Source of the DNA: a virus
Reading direction: 5' to 3' (one strand)
Virus record (IMG/VR): IMGVR_UViG_3300034190_004525
Location: 1 to 45,248 of that record
DNA: 45,248 bases
Shown here piece after piece: positions 8,578 through 18,584 of the stretch. Under the pieces are notes generated by a model that worked only from the letters and a program-made list of their open reading frames with translations, had not been told where the DNA came from and searched no databases. Within the stretch, counting starts at the first letter, position 1, and every line of letters begins with the position of its first letter. Both the position numbers and the translations under genes were made by a program.

Positions 8578-8827
8578 CGACAAAGAGATCTACCTCGAAC
8601 AGATCTTTCTCTTGATGTACTACATGGGCTTCAGCTACAACGAGGGCTACGACCTTCCGATCTGGAAGCGGGTGTGGTTCATCAAGAGAATCAACGAGGA
8701 GATCAAGAAGTCTAACGAAGCAAACGCGCCGGCTTCTCGCGCAGCCCATGATAACACGCCGGATCAGAGAGCACTGTCCGGTAGAAGTCGAGCAAACGTT
8801 CCTGCAAAGCTCAGAAGGTTCACGTAA
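8549..8827 (+). CDS. Small tape-measure/hub assembly protein, overlapping or frameshifted
   Basis: 92 residues if started at GTG 8549. Its core (KEIYLEQIFLLMYYMGFSYN, then LPIWKRVWFIKRINEEIKKS) is a pattern I associate with the small protein that follows gp26-like genes in T4-type phages, sometimes linked to gp51, though I am not sure of the name. The GTG has only a distant GGAGG 15 bases upstream, and the recognisable homology starts only after the overlap. The alternative is that it is translated as a C-terminal extension of the gp26-like protein by a shift at the seven-T run (8557-8563). Either way it lies two genes ahead of the tape measure, where chaperone pairs occur. Confidence 0.65.
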   Translation: MPRFFGLTPSDKEIYLEQIFLLMYYMGFSYNEGYDLPIWKRVWFIKRINEEIKKSNEANAPASRAAHDNTPDQRALSGRSRANVPAKLRRFT

Positions 8828-8829
8828 CA

Positions 8830-9051
8830 ATGAATAAAAAGCAGCGGCATGATATTGCAACTTATTTGTTAGGCGCCTCAGAGATGCCTTCTGGAATCAA
8901 TTCAAGCACTCAGCAAGCGGCTTACGCGACCAAGCAGCTGAAGGTGGCATTGGATTCTGGTGACGTTTCCAGCATTCCGGATGCAATAAAGGGAAGATCC
9001 GCCGCGGCCGCCGCGTATACGATGCAAACTAAAAAGCCTTGGCCCTTTTGA
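8830..9051 (+). CDS. Small hypothetical protein before tape measure
   Basis: 73 residues starting two bases after the previous stop. The sequence has an N-terminal helical segment (KKQRHDIATYLLGASEMPSG), a Gln/Ala-rich middle and an Ala-run (SAAAAAYTMQ) before an aromatic end. No domain recognised. Position between the chaperone-like ORF and the tape measure suggests a tail-assembly role, but that is inference only. Confidence 0.6.
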   Translation: MNKKQRHDIATYLLGASEMPSGINSSTQQAAYATKQLKVALDSGDVSSIPDAIKGRSAAAAAYTMQTKKPWPF

Positions 9052-9092
9052 GCACTCGCTCAAGAGAATACTTATAGCCTGAGGATTCTGAC

Positions 9093-12000
9093 GTGGCAGA
9101 CGATCTAGGAACACAGCTAGGCATCCAGAACGAGATCAACAAGGTTCTCGTTGCACGCGAAGCAATCATGAAGCGGAATGCAAGCCTGCTTCAGGGTCAA
9201 GCTCAGCTTGCCAAAGAGCTTTGCAATGCCCTGCGCTGTGAGAACCTCGATGGCATGGAGGAACGCCTTCAGGGAATCCGAGACGCAATGGAAGACGCTG
9301 CAGATGCAGCACAGAATGCTGGTTCAGAGTTCAACAGCGCAACAGATGAAATCGGCAGGATGGTTGACGAACTCGACGATGCTTCGACTTCCGCAAAGAA
9401 CCTGGACTCGAGGGTTCGAAAGTTTGCATCCGCAGCTGCCGTCTTTAAGACTGTCGGCGGAGCAATCACCGGAGCGTTCAGCGCTACGTTCAAGGCTGTC
9501 ACAGGGGTTCTCAGTCTGGGTCCAAAATTGTTTGGATCGGTTGTTGCGCTAGCGAACGAGGCTGCCTCCGCTGGCAGAGCCATGGCCGAAGCGTTCGAAG
9601 AAGTTCGAGAACAGTTTGGTGATCTCGCAACCGGTGAAGGCTTAGCGGTTACGGAAGCTTTTCATGACATTGACAAAGCGGCTAGCGAGTTTGGTGTCAA
9701 CCTAGGAAGCAGGTTCGGGCCTTTCATCGAAGGAAGCGTCGCTAAGCTAAAGGCAATGGCGGCTGCGATGGAGAACCTCGGATCTCTCGGTCCGCTGCTA
9801 GAACGACAGTTCACCGGAAGGGTCGTGTTTGCGATGGACAGCCTTACAAAGGGAGCTGGCATTAGCGCCGAGGCGTTCCAGTCTCTCGCAAACAGGTCCC
9901 TGAATGCCGGGCAGTCTTTGGAAAGTGTTCTTGAGCAGACATCACGAAGCATTGCTTCTGTGTCGAAATCAATCGGAGTTAGCACAAAGACTCTGGGCAA
10001 GAACTTCGATCAGATCGCAAAGGACGTGACAAACTTCGGCCATCTAACCGTTCAGGAGATGACAAGCCTTGCTGCGGTCATGACGAAGACCGGCATCTCA
10101 ATGTCAACAGTTCAAGGCATTGCATCGAAGTTTGATCAGTTCGACAGCGCAGCGGAAAGTGTTGCAAAACTCACACAAGCTTTCGGCCTGAATCTCAACG
10201 CTATAGATCTCCTGAATGCTTCCGACGAAGAGCGGTTGCAAATGCTCAAGACCTCTTTCATGGAGCAGGGCAAGTCAATCGATCAGCTAAGCAGGCAAGA
10301 GAGAGCTTACCTAGCATCTAGCGCTGGCATAGCCGAATCGGATCTCGAGCGTGTCTTCGGAGACCAGGCCGGTTCAATCGATGAAACAGCTACCGCTGCC
10401 GAGCGAGCGCAACAAGCGCAAATTAGCATGGCAGCTTCAATGCAGGAAATGGAGAAGAGCATCAAGCGAGTCTTCGGTCCTCTCCTTCAACTCTCGGGAA
10501 TGTTCAGTTCGTTCTTCGATGGTTTCGAGGAAGCTTTCAAGCTCAGCGGAATCCTGCAGCCCTTGCGAGATACGATTCGTGAGATCTTCAATCTAGGTTT
10601 TGCATCTGGCAAGGATTTTGCATTCGTCATAAAGAGCATCATCGAGGGCATGGGAGGCATGGATGCCGTCTTGGCAGACTTCAAGAAGCCTTTCGAGTAC
10701 ATAAGAGAATTCTTCGGAGATCTAAGGGAAGGCGAGAAGTTCGAAGATGCTTTTGCCTCCCTGTTGACCAAGATGCTGAATCATGCTGAAAAGCAGATTC
10801 CGAAGTTCATCGGTTTCATCGACAATCTTCTTCTTGACATCAACAAAAGGCTCCAGAGTCCAGGAACTCAAAAGACAATTCAGGAGTCTTTCAACAAGAT
10901 ATTTGCTTCTTTCGATCGACTGCTAAACAATCCGGTTGTCAAAACAGGTCTTGAGAAAGCTTCGAAGCTTCTTGCAAAGATATTCGTCGGCGCTCTAGTA
11001 TTCAACTTTGTTCAAGCGATTCCAGGTGCGATTGCCACCGCTCTGTCAACCGCCTTCACATTAGGAAGTTTCAAATTTGGGAGAAAGGGCGCGCAAGAGG
11101 CCGCAGAGGAAGTTGCCGAGAAGTCAAGCAAGGGAATATTCGCAAGGCTCTCTACAAAGCTAGGGAAACTCGTTCCAAGGCTCGGTACAAAACTGATACC
11201 GGGAATTGGCCAAGTTCTTCTTCTTCTCGAGGGTGCTCTCGGAGCAGCTGATTTTGAGAATAGACTCGGCGAAAAAATTGATGCAAAATTCGATACCGTG
11301 GGATCTCGAGCCGGGGCAAAACTTGCCGGCGGCCTGTTAAACGCTGTGACGCTAGGACTGCTTCCAGACGTCGTGTTAGAAAACGTTGCCGGCGCTTTCG
11401 GTACGATTTCTTCTGGCTTGGGGAAAGCTCTCGACTTCCTCGGTTTTTCCGGAATCAAGAACATGTTTGTTGGATTTTTTGACGGAATCAGAAAAATGTT
11501 CTCTGGTGTCGGAACGTTCTTCTCGAACGCTTTCAGCCTGAACACAGATTCTTACAACAAGGCCCAGGGCGGAGCGGAGAGCTTCGGTGAAGGACTTGGC
11601 CAAACTCTCGTAAATATTTTTGGCAAAATGGTGTTTGGAATTCCTAACTTGATTTTTGGGGCAGTAACCCTTTTAGGAAAGGGTCTAAAGAGCGCCGGAG
11701 GTATGAGAGGATTGCTAGATGGCTTGGGTTCGTTTGTAATCAACATTATGGCTGGAATTGGTAGCGCCGTTAAGGGCCTTCTCAAGGGCATTCTAAAAGA
11801 AATGCTGGCGCAGCTCGCCGGACTTGTAAATTCCGTAATCTCCATGGCCCAATCTTTTGGGTTTATGAGAAGCCAGAAACTCATTGACATCGATAAAATC
11901 AGGGGCATCGATAAAACTGCTGCCATAGCAGCGTCGGAATCTGCCGCAGAAGCAATTGCGTTGACCGATGCAGCAATTGAAGACACGAACGCCGTTACAG

Positions 12001-12236
12001 AAAACATGAGGAAGCTCGGTTCAAGCAGGGAAGATGCTACCGTCGTAATGAACGATTTCAAGAAAGGTCTTTCAACTGGCGATTCTGCCATTACAATCGA
12101 CAGAGAGAAGATCCAGTTTCAGATCGGTCTCAATGTCAACCTTGTGGCGGACAAGCTCGCCGAAGCTCTTTCTGATCGAAGCATCGTCAGCGATGAGTTT
12201 AGGTTAGTGAGATCCGGCGGCGGAGTGAATGTGTGA
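9093..12236 (+). CDS. Tail tape measure protein
   Basis: 1047 residues, GTG start with GAGG eight bases upstream. The first 130 residues are Ala/Glu/Asp-rich helices with coiled-coil character, followed by small-residue hydrophobic stretches (AAVFKTVGGAITGAFSATF; later GALVFNFVQAIPGAIATALS and LVNIFGKMVFGIPNLIFGAV) typical of tape measure proteins. These fill the tube lumen, set tail length and enter the host envelope at injection. Length and position (after tube and chaperone-like genes, before baseplate genes) agree. At roughly 1.5 angstrom per residue the family rule would give a tail of about 150 nm; that is an estimate, not a measurement. No lysozyme or peptidase domain was recognised. 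Confidence 0.88.
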   Translation: MADDLGTQLGIQNEINKVLVAREAIMKRNASLLQGQAQLAKELCNALRCENLDGMEERLQGIRDAMEDAADAAQNAGSEFNSATDEIGRMVDELDDASTSAKNLDSRVRKFASAAAVFKTVGGAITGAFSATFKAVTGVLSLGPKLFGSVVALANEAASAGRAMAEAFEEVREQFGDLATGEGLAVTEAFHDIDKAASEFGVNLGSRFGPFIEGSVAKLKAMAAAMENLGSLGPLLERQFTGRVVFAMDSLTKGAGISAEAFQSLANRSLNAGQSLESVLEQTSRSIASVSKSIGVSTKTLGKNFDQIAKDVTNFGHLTVQEMTSLAAVMTKTGISMSTVQGIASKFDQFDSAAESVAKLTQAFGLNLNAIDLLNASDEERLQMLKTSFMEQGKSIDQLSRQERAYLASSAGIAESDLERVFGDQAGSIDETATAAERAQQAQISMAASMQEMEKSIKRVFGPLLQLSGMFSSFFDGFEEAFKLSGILQPLRDTIREIFNLGFASGKDFAFVIKSIIEGMGGMDAVLADFKKPFEYIREFFGDLREGEKFEDAFASLLTKMLNHAEKQIPKFIGFIDNLLLDINKRLQSPGTQKTIQESFNKIFASFDRLLNNPVVKTGLEKASKLLAKIFVGALVFNFVQAIPGAIATALSTAFTLGSFKFGRKGAQEAAEEVAEKSSKGIFARLSTKLGKLVPRLGTKLIPGIGQVLLLLEGALGAADFENRLGEKIDAKFDTVGSRAGAKLAGGLLNAVTLGLLPDVVLENVAGAFGTISSGLGKALDFLGFSGIKNMFVGFFDGIRKMFSGVGTFFSNAFSLNTDSYNKAQGGAESFGEGLGQTLVNIFGKMVFGIPNLIFGAVTLLGKGLKSAGGMRGLLDGLGSFVINIMAGIGSAVKGLLKGILKEMLAQLAGLVNSVISMAQSFGFMRSQKLIDIDKIRGIDKTAAIAASESAAEAIALTDAAIEDTNAVTENMRKLGSSREDATVVMNDFKKGLSTGDSAITIDREKIQFQIGLNVNLVADKLAEALSDRSIVSDEFRLVRSGGGVNV

Positions 12237-12469
12237 TGAAAGTTTATGACTACATGATGGAAAATAACATGCTAGGCGGCCTGATCGATGCATGCGAATC
12301 CGAAGATCAGAAGGAAGCCATCATGGCATACGCAAAGGATGTTTGCGAAAAGTACGAGCCATTCCTGAAGAGCATCCGGGAGAACGTTAAGACAAAAGAT
12401 GACAGAGACGCTCTTTTGGAAGCAATCATGAATTCAAGGAAGCGCGGAAATGCCGACAGATCCACCTGA
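12236..12469 (+). CDS. Small hypothetical tail protein
   Basis: 77 residues from ATG 12236, which overlaps the tape measure stop by one base; a GTG one codon earlier is possible but less likely. All-helical, acidic/basic alternating sequence (LIDACESEDQKEAIMAYAKD, then DRDALLEAIMNSRKR). No domain recognised. The end overlaps the following gene by 20 bases, implying coupled translation with the baseplate protein. Function unknown. Confidence 0.6.
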   Translation: MKVYDYMMENNMLGGLIDACESEDQKEAIMAYAKDVCEKYEPFLKSIRENVKTKDDRDALLEAIMNSRKRGNADRST

Positions 12470-15467
12470 CAACTATCTAATCGACGATACGAATGGTAGC
12501 GGCGACTTCAACGAGGGCGATGACCTCAAGCCAGAGTTGAAGAGAACTCTCGGTAGCTTTATCTCAGAGCTCACGAAGACGCAGCCTACCAAGAACTCGT
12601 ATCAGATCGAACCTGATGTTGTCGAGCCGGCATCTTTCCAGGAGGTAACGGAACGAACACCTGGAATGATTTCCGCAACTAGCACTCTTTCTGATTCTTT
12701 CATCAAGGAAGTTGCCGAGGATGCCAAGGCTTACTTCGAGTCCCTCGATCAGGGAGACTACGGTGGGGGAAGAAACCCTCTGGTTGACATATTTGACAAG
12801 GAGCTCCGCCAAGCAAAGCACGGCGAGAAGCTTGCAGCAATCACCGGTGAAGGCCAGGAAACAGAGATCGAAGAAAAGGTCTCAGAGGTTCTGAAGAACA
12901 ACCGATTCCATCCCGGTGGCAACACTCCGTACATCAACAACAGAGGTGTGTCAAAAGATCAGAGGGTTCAGAAGCTTTTTGGAGAGTATGTTCCGGAAGG
13001 AGAGAGCGGAGCTTCGGATTACAGTCTTGAGGACATGCAGCGAATTGCTTACTCTCTTTTGCTAAAGGCAACAGGAAGACTCCAGTCCGATGACAATCCG
13101 GATGAGTTTGACTCCGGGAACATTCTGACCACAACTGATGGTGAAGGAGTCCAGCTAGCAACCGTGCGCGTCGGAAACAAGAAGGTCGACACCGGCGACA
13201 TGTACGCCGCAAACGCCTATCAGGGTCCAAACAACGAAAAGATTGCAAAGAGAAACGCTGCCGAGTACTTTGTCAACGATCCCGAGCTAAACGAGAAGGC
13301 TGGTCCGGGTGGATTCAGAAAGCCTGGAACATCGTTCGGCCAGACGTACAGCCACCTCGAACAATTTGCTCCGTTTGGCGCTTTCTCACCTTCCCCCATC
13401 GCTCTTCTAGTTCCTCAGTTCGTTACAATCGCTGCGTCGACAGCAGCGGTCGGCGTTCTTCTCCAGCTTCTCGTTCTGGGCTTTGACATCGGTGCCAAGG
13501 ATTTAGATCCTGGTTCCAATGTTTTGCCGCTTGGAAAATCCAAAGAGTCGGTGCGCGACACTTCGCCCTTGGGTTTTCCGCCAAGTTTTAGAAGTATACT
13601 AGGAATTCCTTACTTGGAGAACGGGCCGTCGCTAATAGTCAACGTTGCCTTAGGCCTTGGATGGTTTCAAGCGGCCTCGCTGTGGGGCGGAGCGGGTTTT
13701 GTCACCTCAGTTCAGAGAACTGTTGCTCGAGACGTTGTCGATTTCATGGGAATGTTTTCGGATCCGGATGGACCTTTTTCTGGCGGACTTGTCTCCGACC
13801 TGAATGGGGTTGGAATCGTCATAGATTCGCTGCTTAGGTCACCATTCTATCGCTTTGTGGTTGTGATGATGATCATCGGTGATAAGATTCTGGCAAAGAA
13901 GAACAACAAGAAGCTTGACGGAATTGATCCGACGATTCTTCCTGGATTCAGGGGTGCGGCAAACAGAATAAGTCCAACGGAAAAAAGTCTTGCATGGGCT
14001 TCTAACCAGCCAAAAAGTGTGTACATTCTTCCTGCAAAAATTCCCACAAGCTTCAGGGCGCCATCCCAAGGAAACGACGAGTTCGTAGAGCTTAACGACG
14101 GAATATCAAGGATTGATGCCGAACAAGTAAGGCAAATTGAAGATAACCTCGATGCCGAGTACATGCCTTTCTACTTTCACGACCTTAGAACAAATGAAAT
14201 AATTTCGTTCAATGCGTTTCTATCGAATATCTCTGACTCGTATTCTCCAACGGTAAATTCTCAAACAGGAATTGGCAGAATCGAACCGGTACTAATCTAC
14301 GGCGGCACTACAAGATCAATCTCGCTTGAGTTTGTTGTCGCATCCCTGAATTCAGCTGATCATAATTCGATGTACACGAAAATTAACAAGCTCACGACAA
14401 TGGTCTATCCTCAGTTTTCCAGAGGAAAGCAGCTTCAAATCGAAAGTGGAGGAAAGTTCCTTCAGCCTTTTTCACAAGTTCAGACTTCAAGTCCGTTAAT
14501 CAGAATCAGACTCGGCGACATTCTTTCCTCGAACTATACAACTGCTGCAATTCAGAGATTGTTTGGCCTCGGTGACGAAGAAACATTTGTTCCGCCATCC
14601 GTCGGTGAGACCGATTTAGAAAGTGATGCGAATAAGCGATCGGTGGCTCAGAAGGAAAAAGAGATTGAAGATTCAAAATACGAAACACCAACTTCTCCGA
14701 TAGGATCACCGACCGGTCTCAAAATTGGTGACGAGGTCGTTTTTGCAGGCCTGCCACACATTGCGCTTTACCGTACTGGTGCAAATCCATCAGCCCCACC
14801 GGAAAGGAACGTTTCAGTTGTTCCAGGGTCGGTTGTAACTGTGACAATCGGTCCGATAGTAGGTTACGAGTACTACAAAAGTGATCCTTCTGGGGAGTCT
14901 CCAAACGACGTATTGCTAGTTTCGTCTGGAGTGATCCCATCCAGCGAACCAGAAATCATTTTCAATGACCCGATTTATTCCGCAACCCTTTCTGAGGAAT
15001 CGCACAAAGAATTACAGTCTGTTGTTGGAAATGATTTCACGGTTGATCGAACAATCAGGGTCAGTCATGGAAAATTCAGAACGAATGGTTTTCTCGATCC
15101 AGTATATTTGAACAACCTCGCAAGAAGAGAGCTTCTGCAAGAAGTAGAGGAACAGGCTCAAATATTCGACAACGAATTCTTCTCGTCCGAAAAGAACGCA
15201 ATTATTCGTAGTTTTGAATCCACGCGTGGTAGAGGCTTGGCAGGGATGATTACAAACCTCGATATTAAGTGGGGAGATACCTGGACTCTCGACAAAGGGT
15301 CAAGGGCTCCCAAGTATTGCACAATCACTGTCGGATTCTCGCCTGTCCACGACATCACCCCTGGAATCGATCATAACGGAATTAACCGATCGCCAATTTA
15401 CGGTGTTGGAAATACTTCTAGGTTGCTGCGAGGCGGAGATCCTTACACTGGCGAGGATGAATCATGA
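12450..15467 (+). CDS. Large baseplate protein with tube-cap-like domain
   Basis: 1005 residues. Residues about 573-680 (FYFHDLRTNEIISFNAFLSN, then GGTTRSISLEFVVASLNSAD and INKLTTMVYPQFS) resemble the domain seen in baseplate tube initiator/cap proteins related to T4 gp48 and gp54. The end (CTITVGFSPVHDITPGIDHN) also fits a baseplate protein. The N-terminal 300 residues are acidic and unrecognised. Three hydrophobic stretches (about 318-347, 394-421 and 466-481) are long enough to be membrane segments, unusual for a baseplate component. Starts inside the previous gene and ends ATGA-overlapped with the next. Confidence 0.65.
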   Translation: MPTDPPDNYLIDDTNGSGDFNEGDDLKPELKRTLGSFISELTKTQPTKNSYQIEPDVVEPASFQEVTERTPGMISATSTLSDSFIKEVAEDAKAYFESLDQGDYGGGRNPLVDIFDKELRQAKHGEKLAAITGEGQETEIEEKVSEVLKNNRFHPGGNTPYINNRGVSKDQRVQKLFGEYVPEGESGASDYSLEDMQRIAYSLLLKATGRLQSDDNPDEFDSGNILTTTDGEGVQLATVRVGNKKVDTGDMYAANAYQGPNNEKIAKRNAAEYFVNDPELNEKAGPGGFRKPGTSFGQTYSHLEQFAPFGAFSPSPIALLVPQFVTIAASTAAVGVLLQLLVLGFDIGAKDLDPGSNVLPLGKSKESVRDTSPLGFPPSFRSILGIPYLENGPSLIVNVALGLGWFQAASLWGGAGFVTSVQRTVARDVVDFMGMFSDPDGPFSGGLVSDLNGVGIVIDSLLRSPFYRFVVVMMIIGDKILAKKNNKKLDGIDPTILPGFRGAANRISPTEKSLAWASNQPKSVYILPAKIPTSFRAPSQGNDEFVELNDGISRIDAEQVRQIEDNLDAEYMPFYFHDLRTNEIISFNAFLSNISDSYSPTVNSQTGIGRIEPVLIYGGTTRSISLEFVVASLNSADHNSMYTKINKLTTMVYPQFSRGKQLQIESGGKFLQPFSQVQTSSPLIRIRLGDILSSNYTTAAIQRLFGLGDEETFVPPSVGETDLESDANKRSVAQKEKEIEDSKYETPTSPIGSPTGLKIGDEVVFAGLPHIALYRTGANPSAPPERNVSVVPGSVVTVTIGPIVGYEYYKSDPSGESPNDVLLVSSGVIPSSEPEIIFNDPIYSATLSEESHKELQSVVGNDFTVDRTIRVSHGKFRTNGFLDPVYLNNLARRELLQEVEEQAQIFDNEFFSSEKNAIIRSFESTRGRGLAGMITNLDIKWGDTWTLDKGSRAPKYCTITVGFSPVHDITPGIDHNGINRSPIYGVGNTSRLLRGGDPYTGEDES

Positions 15468-15757
15468 TTAGGCGTTACGCGAATGACAGCAAGATCCGCA
15501 CCGGCACAATGATCGGAACGCCAAAGGCTTCAAGGATTCTGTCCAAAGCCGTTCGTGACGGAACTCTAGGCGTGAGCACTCGCATCCTTAAGGAAGGCGA
15601 ACGATTGGATACGATTGCCGGAGAACTCTACGGGGATGCTAGACTCTGGTGGGTCATTGCTGCGTGCAGCGGCGTTGGATGGGCGTTGCAAGCCCCGGGC
15701 GGAACAGTTCTGAAAATACCGTCTTCACTGGCACAAGTTCGAGCGCTGGTGGGTTGA
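15464..15757 (+). CDS. LysM-like / gp53-like baseplate protein
   Basis: 97 residues. The second half (EGERLDTIAGELYGDARLWW, then APGGTVLKIPSS) has the LysM-like pattern seen in baseplate wedge proteins related to T4 gp53 and in small hub proteins of other contractile tails, where it helps hold the spike or wedge in place. It is only half the length of T4 gp53. The four-base ATGA overlap with the 1005-residue baseplate gene and one-base gap to the hub gene place it firmly in the baseplate operon. Confidence 0.7.
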   Translation: MIRRYANDSKIRTGTMIGTPKASRILSKAVRDGTLGVSTRILKEGERLDTIAGELYGDARLWWVIAACSGVGWALQAPGGTVLKIPSSLAQVRALVG

Positions 15758-15758
15758 G

Positions 15759-18584
15759 ATGGCCGTTGATTCTAATGGTACAACCCTTGCTGCGCTACAA
15801 GAGCTGGCAGCTTACTTCGGCGGAAGAAGTGAGGTCGATGGCCAGGCATTCAAGGTTTCCGAAGGAAAATTGCTTCTCGATAGAGTTAGAAGCACCTTGC
15901 ACAAAGATATTCTGCCGAAGATTACTCGGAGTGAACTTGGCGGAGTAACAGCTCAGCAGCTTGCGGAACTTCTAAAATCTATCGATCCGACCGATGTCGA
16001 GGACGCAAGAAAGATTATTGCAATCACAACAGAAACTGATGCAGGTGACTTTGGAACGGCAGTAAAGCCTTCCGATTGCGTTCTTGGCTTTGAGGCAGGA
16101 GGCAACGACCTTCCATCGAAGGACAAGACGAGCGTGTCCGCAATCCAGGTATTTCCTGTGGATCTCAGTTTTTCCGGAAGAAGCAACGAGATTCTCGATG
16201 TTTTTTTCAACGGAATCCCGAACATCGAATGGTCAAGGTGTGTTCCGTTCTTCGACCTCATGATCGTGTCATCTAGATTTCCAACAGATGGTGAGGGCAG
16301 ACCGATTACAATGAGCCAGTCGCTGTTCCTGTCAAGCGGTGAGTCGCTAGATCCAGACATCGACATGAAGATTGCAACAGCGAAGCCGGAGGGATTCAAG
16401 CCACCAGGCGGTGCCGATGAAGATGAGCAGTTCACGGTTTCCGGAATGGAGCTGTTTACCTCACCGCAGACGCTAGTAAACGCCGACAACGAATACTTCG
16501 AGGTTGACGAAACCGGGCAAGGAGGTCCTGCGATCCTGGACCGCTTCAGGCCGTTCATGACAATCAAATCGTTCGACGTTAATGTCACGCCTTCTTTCGG
16601 TCTTCAGGGGTTCAAGAAGGCAAAGATGTCCCTCACACTTCATGATCGATCTCGCCTTGGGCAGATCGAGCCGCTTGTCCAGCCTGACATGTACGGAAAA
16701 ACAGAACTAAGGGTTGAGTACGGCTGGTCACATCCAGCAATCAACGATCCAGGAACGAATCCCATGGGTGAGTTCCTAAACTCTCTTCGCGTAAAAGAAA
16801 AGTACGGAATCATCAACTCGAGCTTTTCGTTCACTGACGACGGCCAGGTCGACATAAACCTAGAACTTGCGATGCGAGGCGCTTCGGACTCATTCACCGC
16901 AAACGTGAATGATACGACCACGTCCTCAAACTTGCTCGAGCAGCTGGACGGCACGGTCGAGAGGCTTCAGGAAGAATTGTCAAGAATTAGGGGTGCGAAC
17001 ACGAAGCTCTCGGATGTTGTCGGAAAAACAATCATTCCCGCATCGTCAAGCACTAGCTCGGTTCTAAGAATCAGCGACGAGGATCGAGTCGTAATCCAGG
17101 AGTTCATAAAAAACAGAGCAAACAAGGGATCCGAACTTCAGGCGCTGTTGGAACAATTGTTCGGGACGAAAGGCGATGACGGTCAGAGAGGTGAAATCAT
17201 AGATTCATCTTCCAGTACCTTTAGAAAAAAAATCGGACTCTTACGTGATGTTAAAGATCCGTTTGCTTCTCGATTCCCTTCCCAAGCAATGACGACAGCA
17301 GATTATGGCAATGATTTCTCCATCAGACGTGGCGAGATGAACAGATCACACTGCTCGTTGGGTAAGCTGCTGATGAACTTTGTTGGTGCGCCTCTGGCAG
17401 CATCCGGTAAATTTGATGAGGTGCAGTTCATATTTTATTCGTTCAACAGGCTGGCTGGGCACGTTAGGCACCACAACATTGCTCAGTTTCCAATCAAGGT
17501 TAGCGATTTTGAGAGCAAGTTCGATGATGAGTTTCCGCGAAAGGACTGCACGATCAGGCAGTTCATCGATTTCATAAATCGTGAATTCATTCAAGACGAG
17601 TTCACAAGCAAGGTCTATCGTCTAAATAAGTTCTATAATCTCGTCTCCGGAAGCGTAGAGCTGAAGTCAAAATACGAAAACCCGTCAGCGCTTGCAGACG
17701 CAAAGACACAATCACTAAAGGAAGCTTACCCAGAAAATTCTTCGATCGAGTTCCGGAAACCTCAGTTGCAAATGGTCATGGAAGCTGTTCCTGGAATCAC
17801 CTTCGGTGGCTCTGAAGCAGCGGACTCTGTGGATGAGGAAAAAACAATCCTTCGCATATTCATGTTCGACAAATCGGCAACGACATCAGAGTCGCAGGCA
17901 ATGATCTACAACTCTCTCGCTCGACAGAACTTTGGAATATCACAAACAACCTCAACCGAGCAGAACGAACTTGATAACGGATTCGAGGAACAAGGATCGA
18001 TCGCCGGTCACAACGAAAGGTTTGCCAAGGTTCTCGCAAACCTTGATGCATCGGGTGCGATTGAATTACCGCGCGCGGCAGAAACATCAGAGGGAACTCA
18101 GGCTCCGACCGAAAATCTCATCAAGCCGCGCGTTTCCGCAAGGGCACTCAAGGAAGCTCTCAAGAGAACCGCACCTAGCTGCCTGATCGGCTCGACCGGA
18201 AACCCTGTCATCAACGCGCAGCTTTCCAGCATGAACGATCCGGCATTGGCATCGATCCGGATTGCAAACAACGCTTCCTCGAAGGGTTCGGCAACGGGTA
18301 ACGATGACCAAGGATTTCCAACATTTGTTCAGCCAACGCAGCTCAATGTCACGATGTTTGGGATGCCGCTGATCTCATACGGAACAGAGGTGTTCTTCGA
18401 CTTCGGCACAAACACCAACGTTGACAACTTCTACGTCTGCACTGGAATCGACCACAGCTTCTCGCCAGGCGAATTCAGGACAAACGCAAAGTTCACGCAG
18501 GTCGACGGGTTCGAGAAGTTCCGATCGGCGATCACACAGGTTCAGGCCATTCAGTCGACCCTGCAAGAGATCAACGAAGACTAG
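15759..18584 (+). CDS. Baseplate hub protein (gp27-like, enlarged)
   Basis: 941 residues. Residues about 265-375 (RFRPFMTIKSFDVNVTPSFG, KKAKMSLTLHDRSRLGQIEP, then ELRVEYGWSHP) form the first barrel-like part of a hub protein, and the C-terminus (VTMFGMPLISYGTEVFFDFG, then CTGIDHSFSPGEFRTNAKF) is the usual closing part. The family forms the trimeric adaptor between tube and spike, corresponding to T4 gp27. It is more than twice the length of gp27; the inserted middle (about 430-800) contains a helical Glu-rich stretch and no enzyme motif I can see. One base after the LysM-like gene. Confidence 0.75.
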   Translation: MAVDSNGTTLAALQELAAYFGGRSEVDGQAFKVSEGKLLLDRVRSTLHKDILPKITRSELGGVTAQQLAELLKSIDPTDVEDARKIIAITTETDAGDFGTAVKPSDCVLGFEAGGNDLPSKDKTSVSAIQVFPVDLSFSGRSNEILDVFFNGIPNIEWSRCVPFFDLMIVSSRFPTDGEGRPITMSQSLFLSSGESLDPDIDMKIATAKPEGFKPPGGADEDEQFTVSGMELFTSPQTLVNADNEYFEVDETGQGGPAILDRFRPFMTIKSFDVNVTPSFGLQGFKKAKMSLTLHDRSRLGQIEPLVQPDMYGKTELRVEYGWSHPAINDPGTNPMGEFLNSLRVKEKYGIINSSFSFTDDGQVDINLELAMRGASDSFTANVNDTTTSSNLLEQLDGTVERLQEELSRIRGANTKLSDVVGKTIIPASSSTSSVLRISDEDRVVIQEFIKNRANKGSELQALLEQLFGTKGDDGQRGEIIDSSSSTFRKKIGLLRDVKDPFASRFPSQAMTTADYGNDFSIRRGEMNRSHCSLGKLLMNFVGAPLAASGKFDEVQFIFYSFNRLAGHVRHHNIAQFPIKVSDFESKFDDEFPRKDCTIRQFIDFINREFIQDEFTSKVYRLNKFYNLVSGSVELKSKYENPSALADAKTQSLKEAYPENSSIEFRKPQLQMVMEAVPGITFGGSEAADSVDEEKTILRIFMFDKSATTSESQAMIYNSLARQNFGISQTTSTEQNELDNGFEEQGSIAGHNERFAKVLANLDASGAIELPRAAETSEGTQAPTENLIKPRVSARALKEALKRTAPSCLIGSTGNPVINAQLSSMNDPALASIRIANNASSKGSATGNDDQGFPTFVQPTQLNVTMFGMPLISYGTEVFFDFGTNTNVDNFYVCTGIDHSFSPGEFRTNAKFTQVDGFEKFRSAITQVQAIQSTLQEINED

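Noticed and set aside
8990-9025. GC-rich near-palindrome CCGCCGCGGCCGCCGCG
   Set aside because: It is an Ala-codon run within a small ORF; nothing suggests a site.
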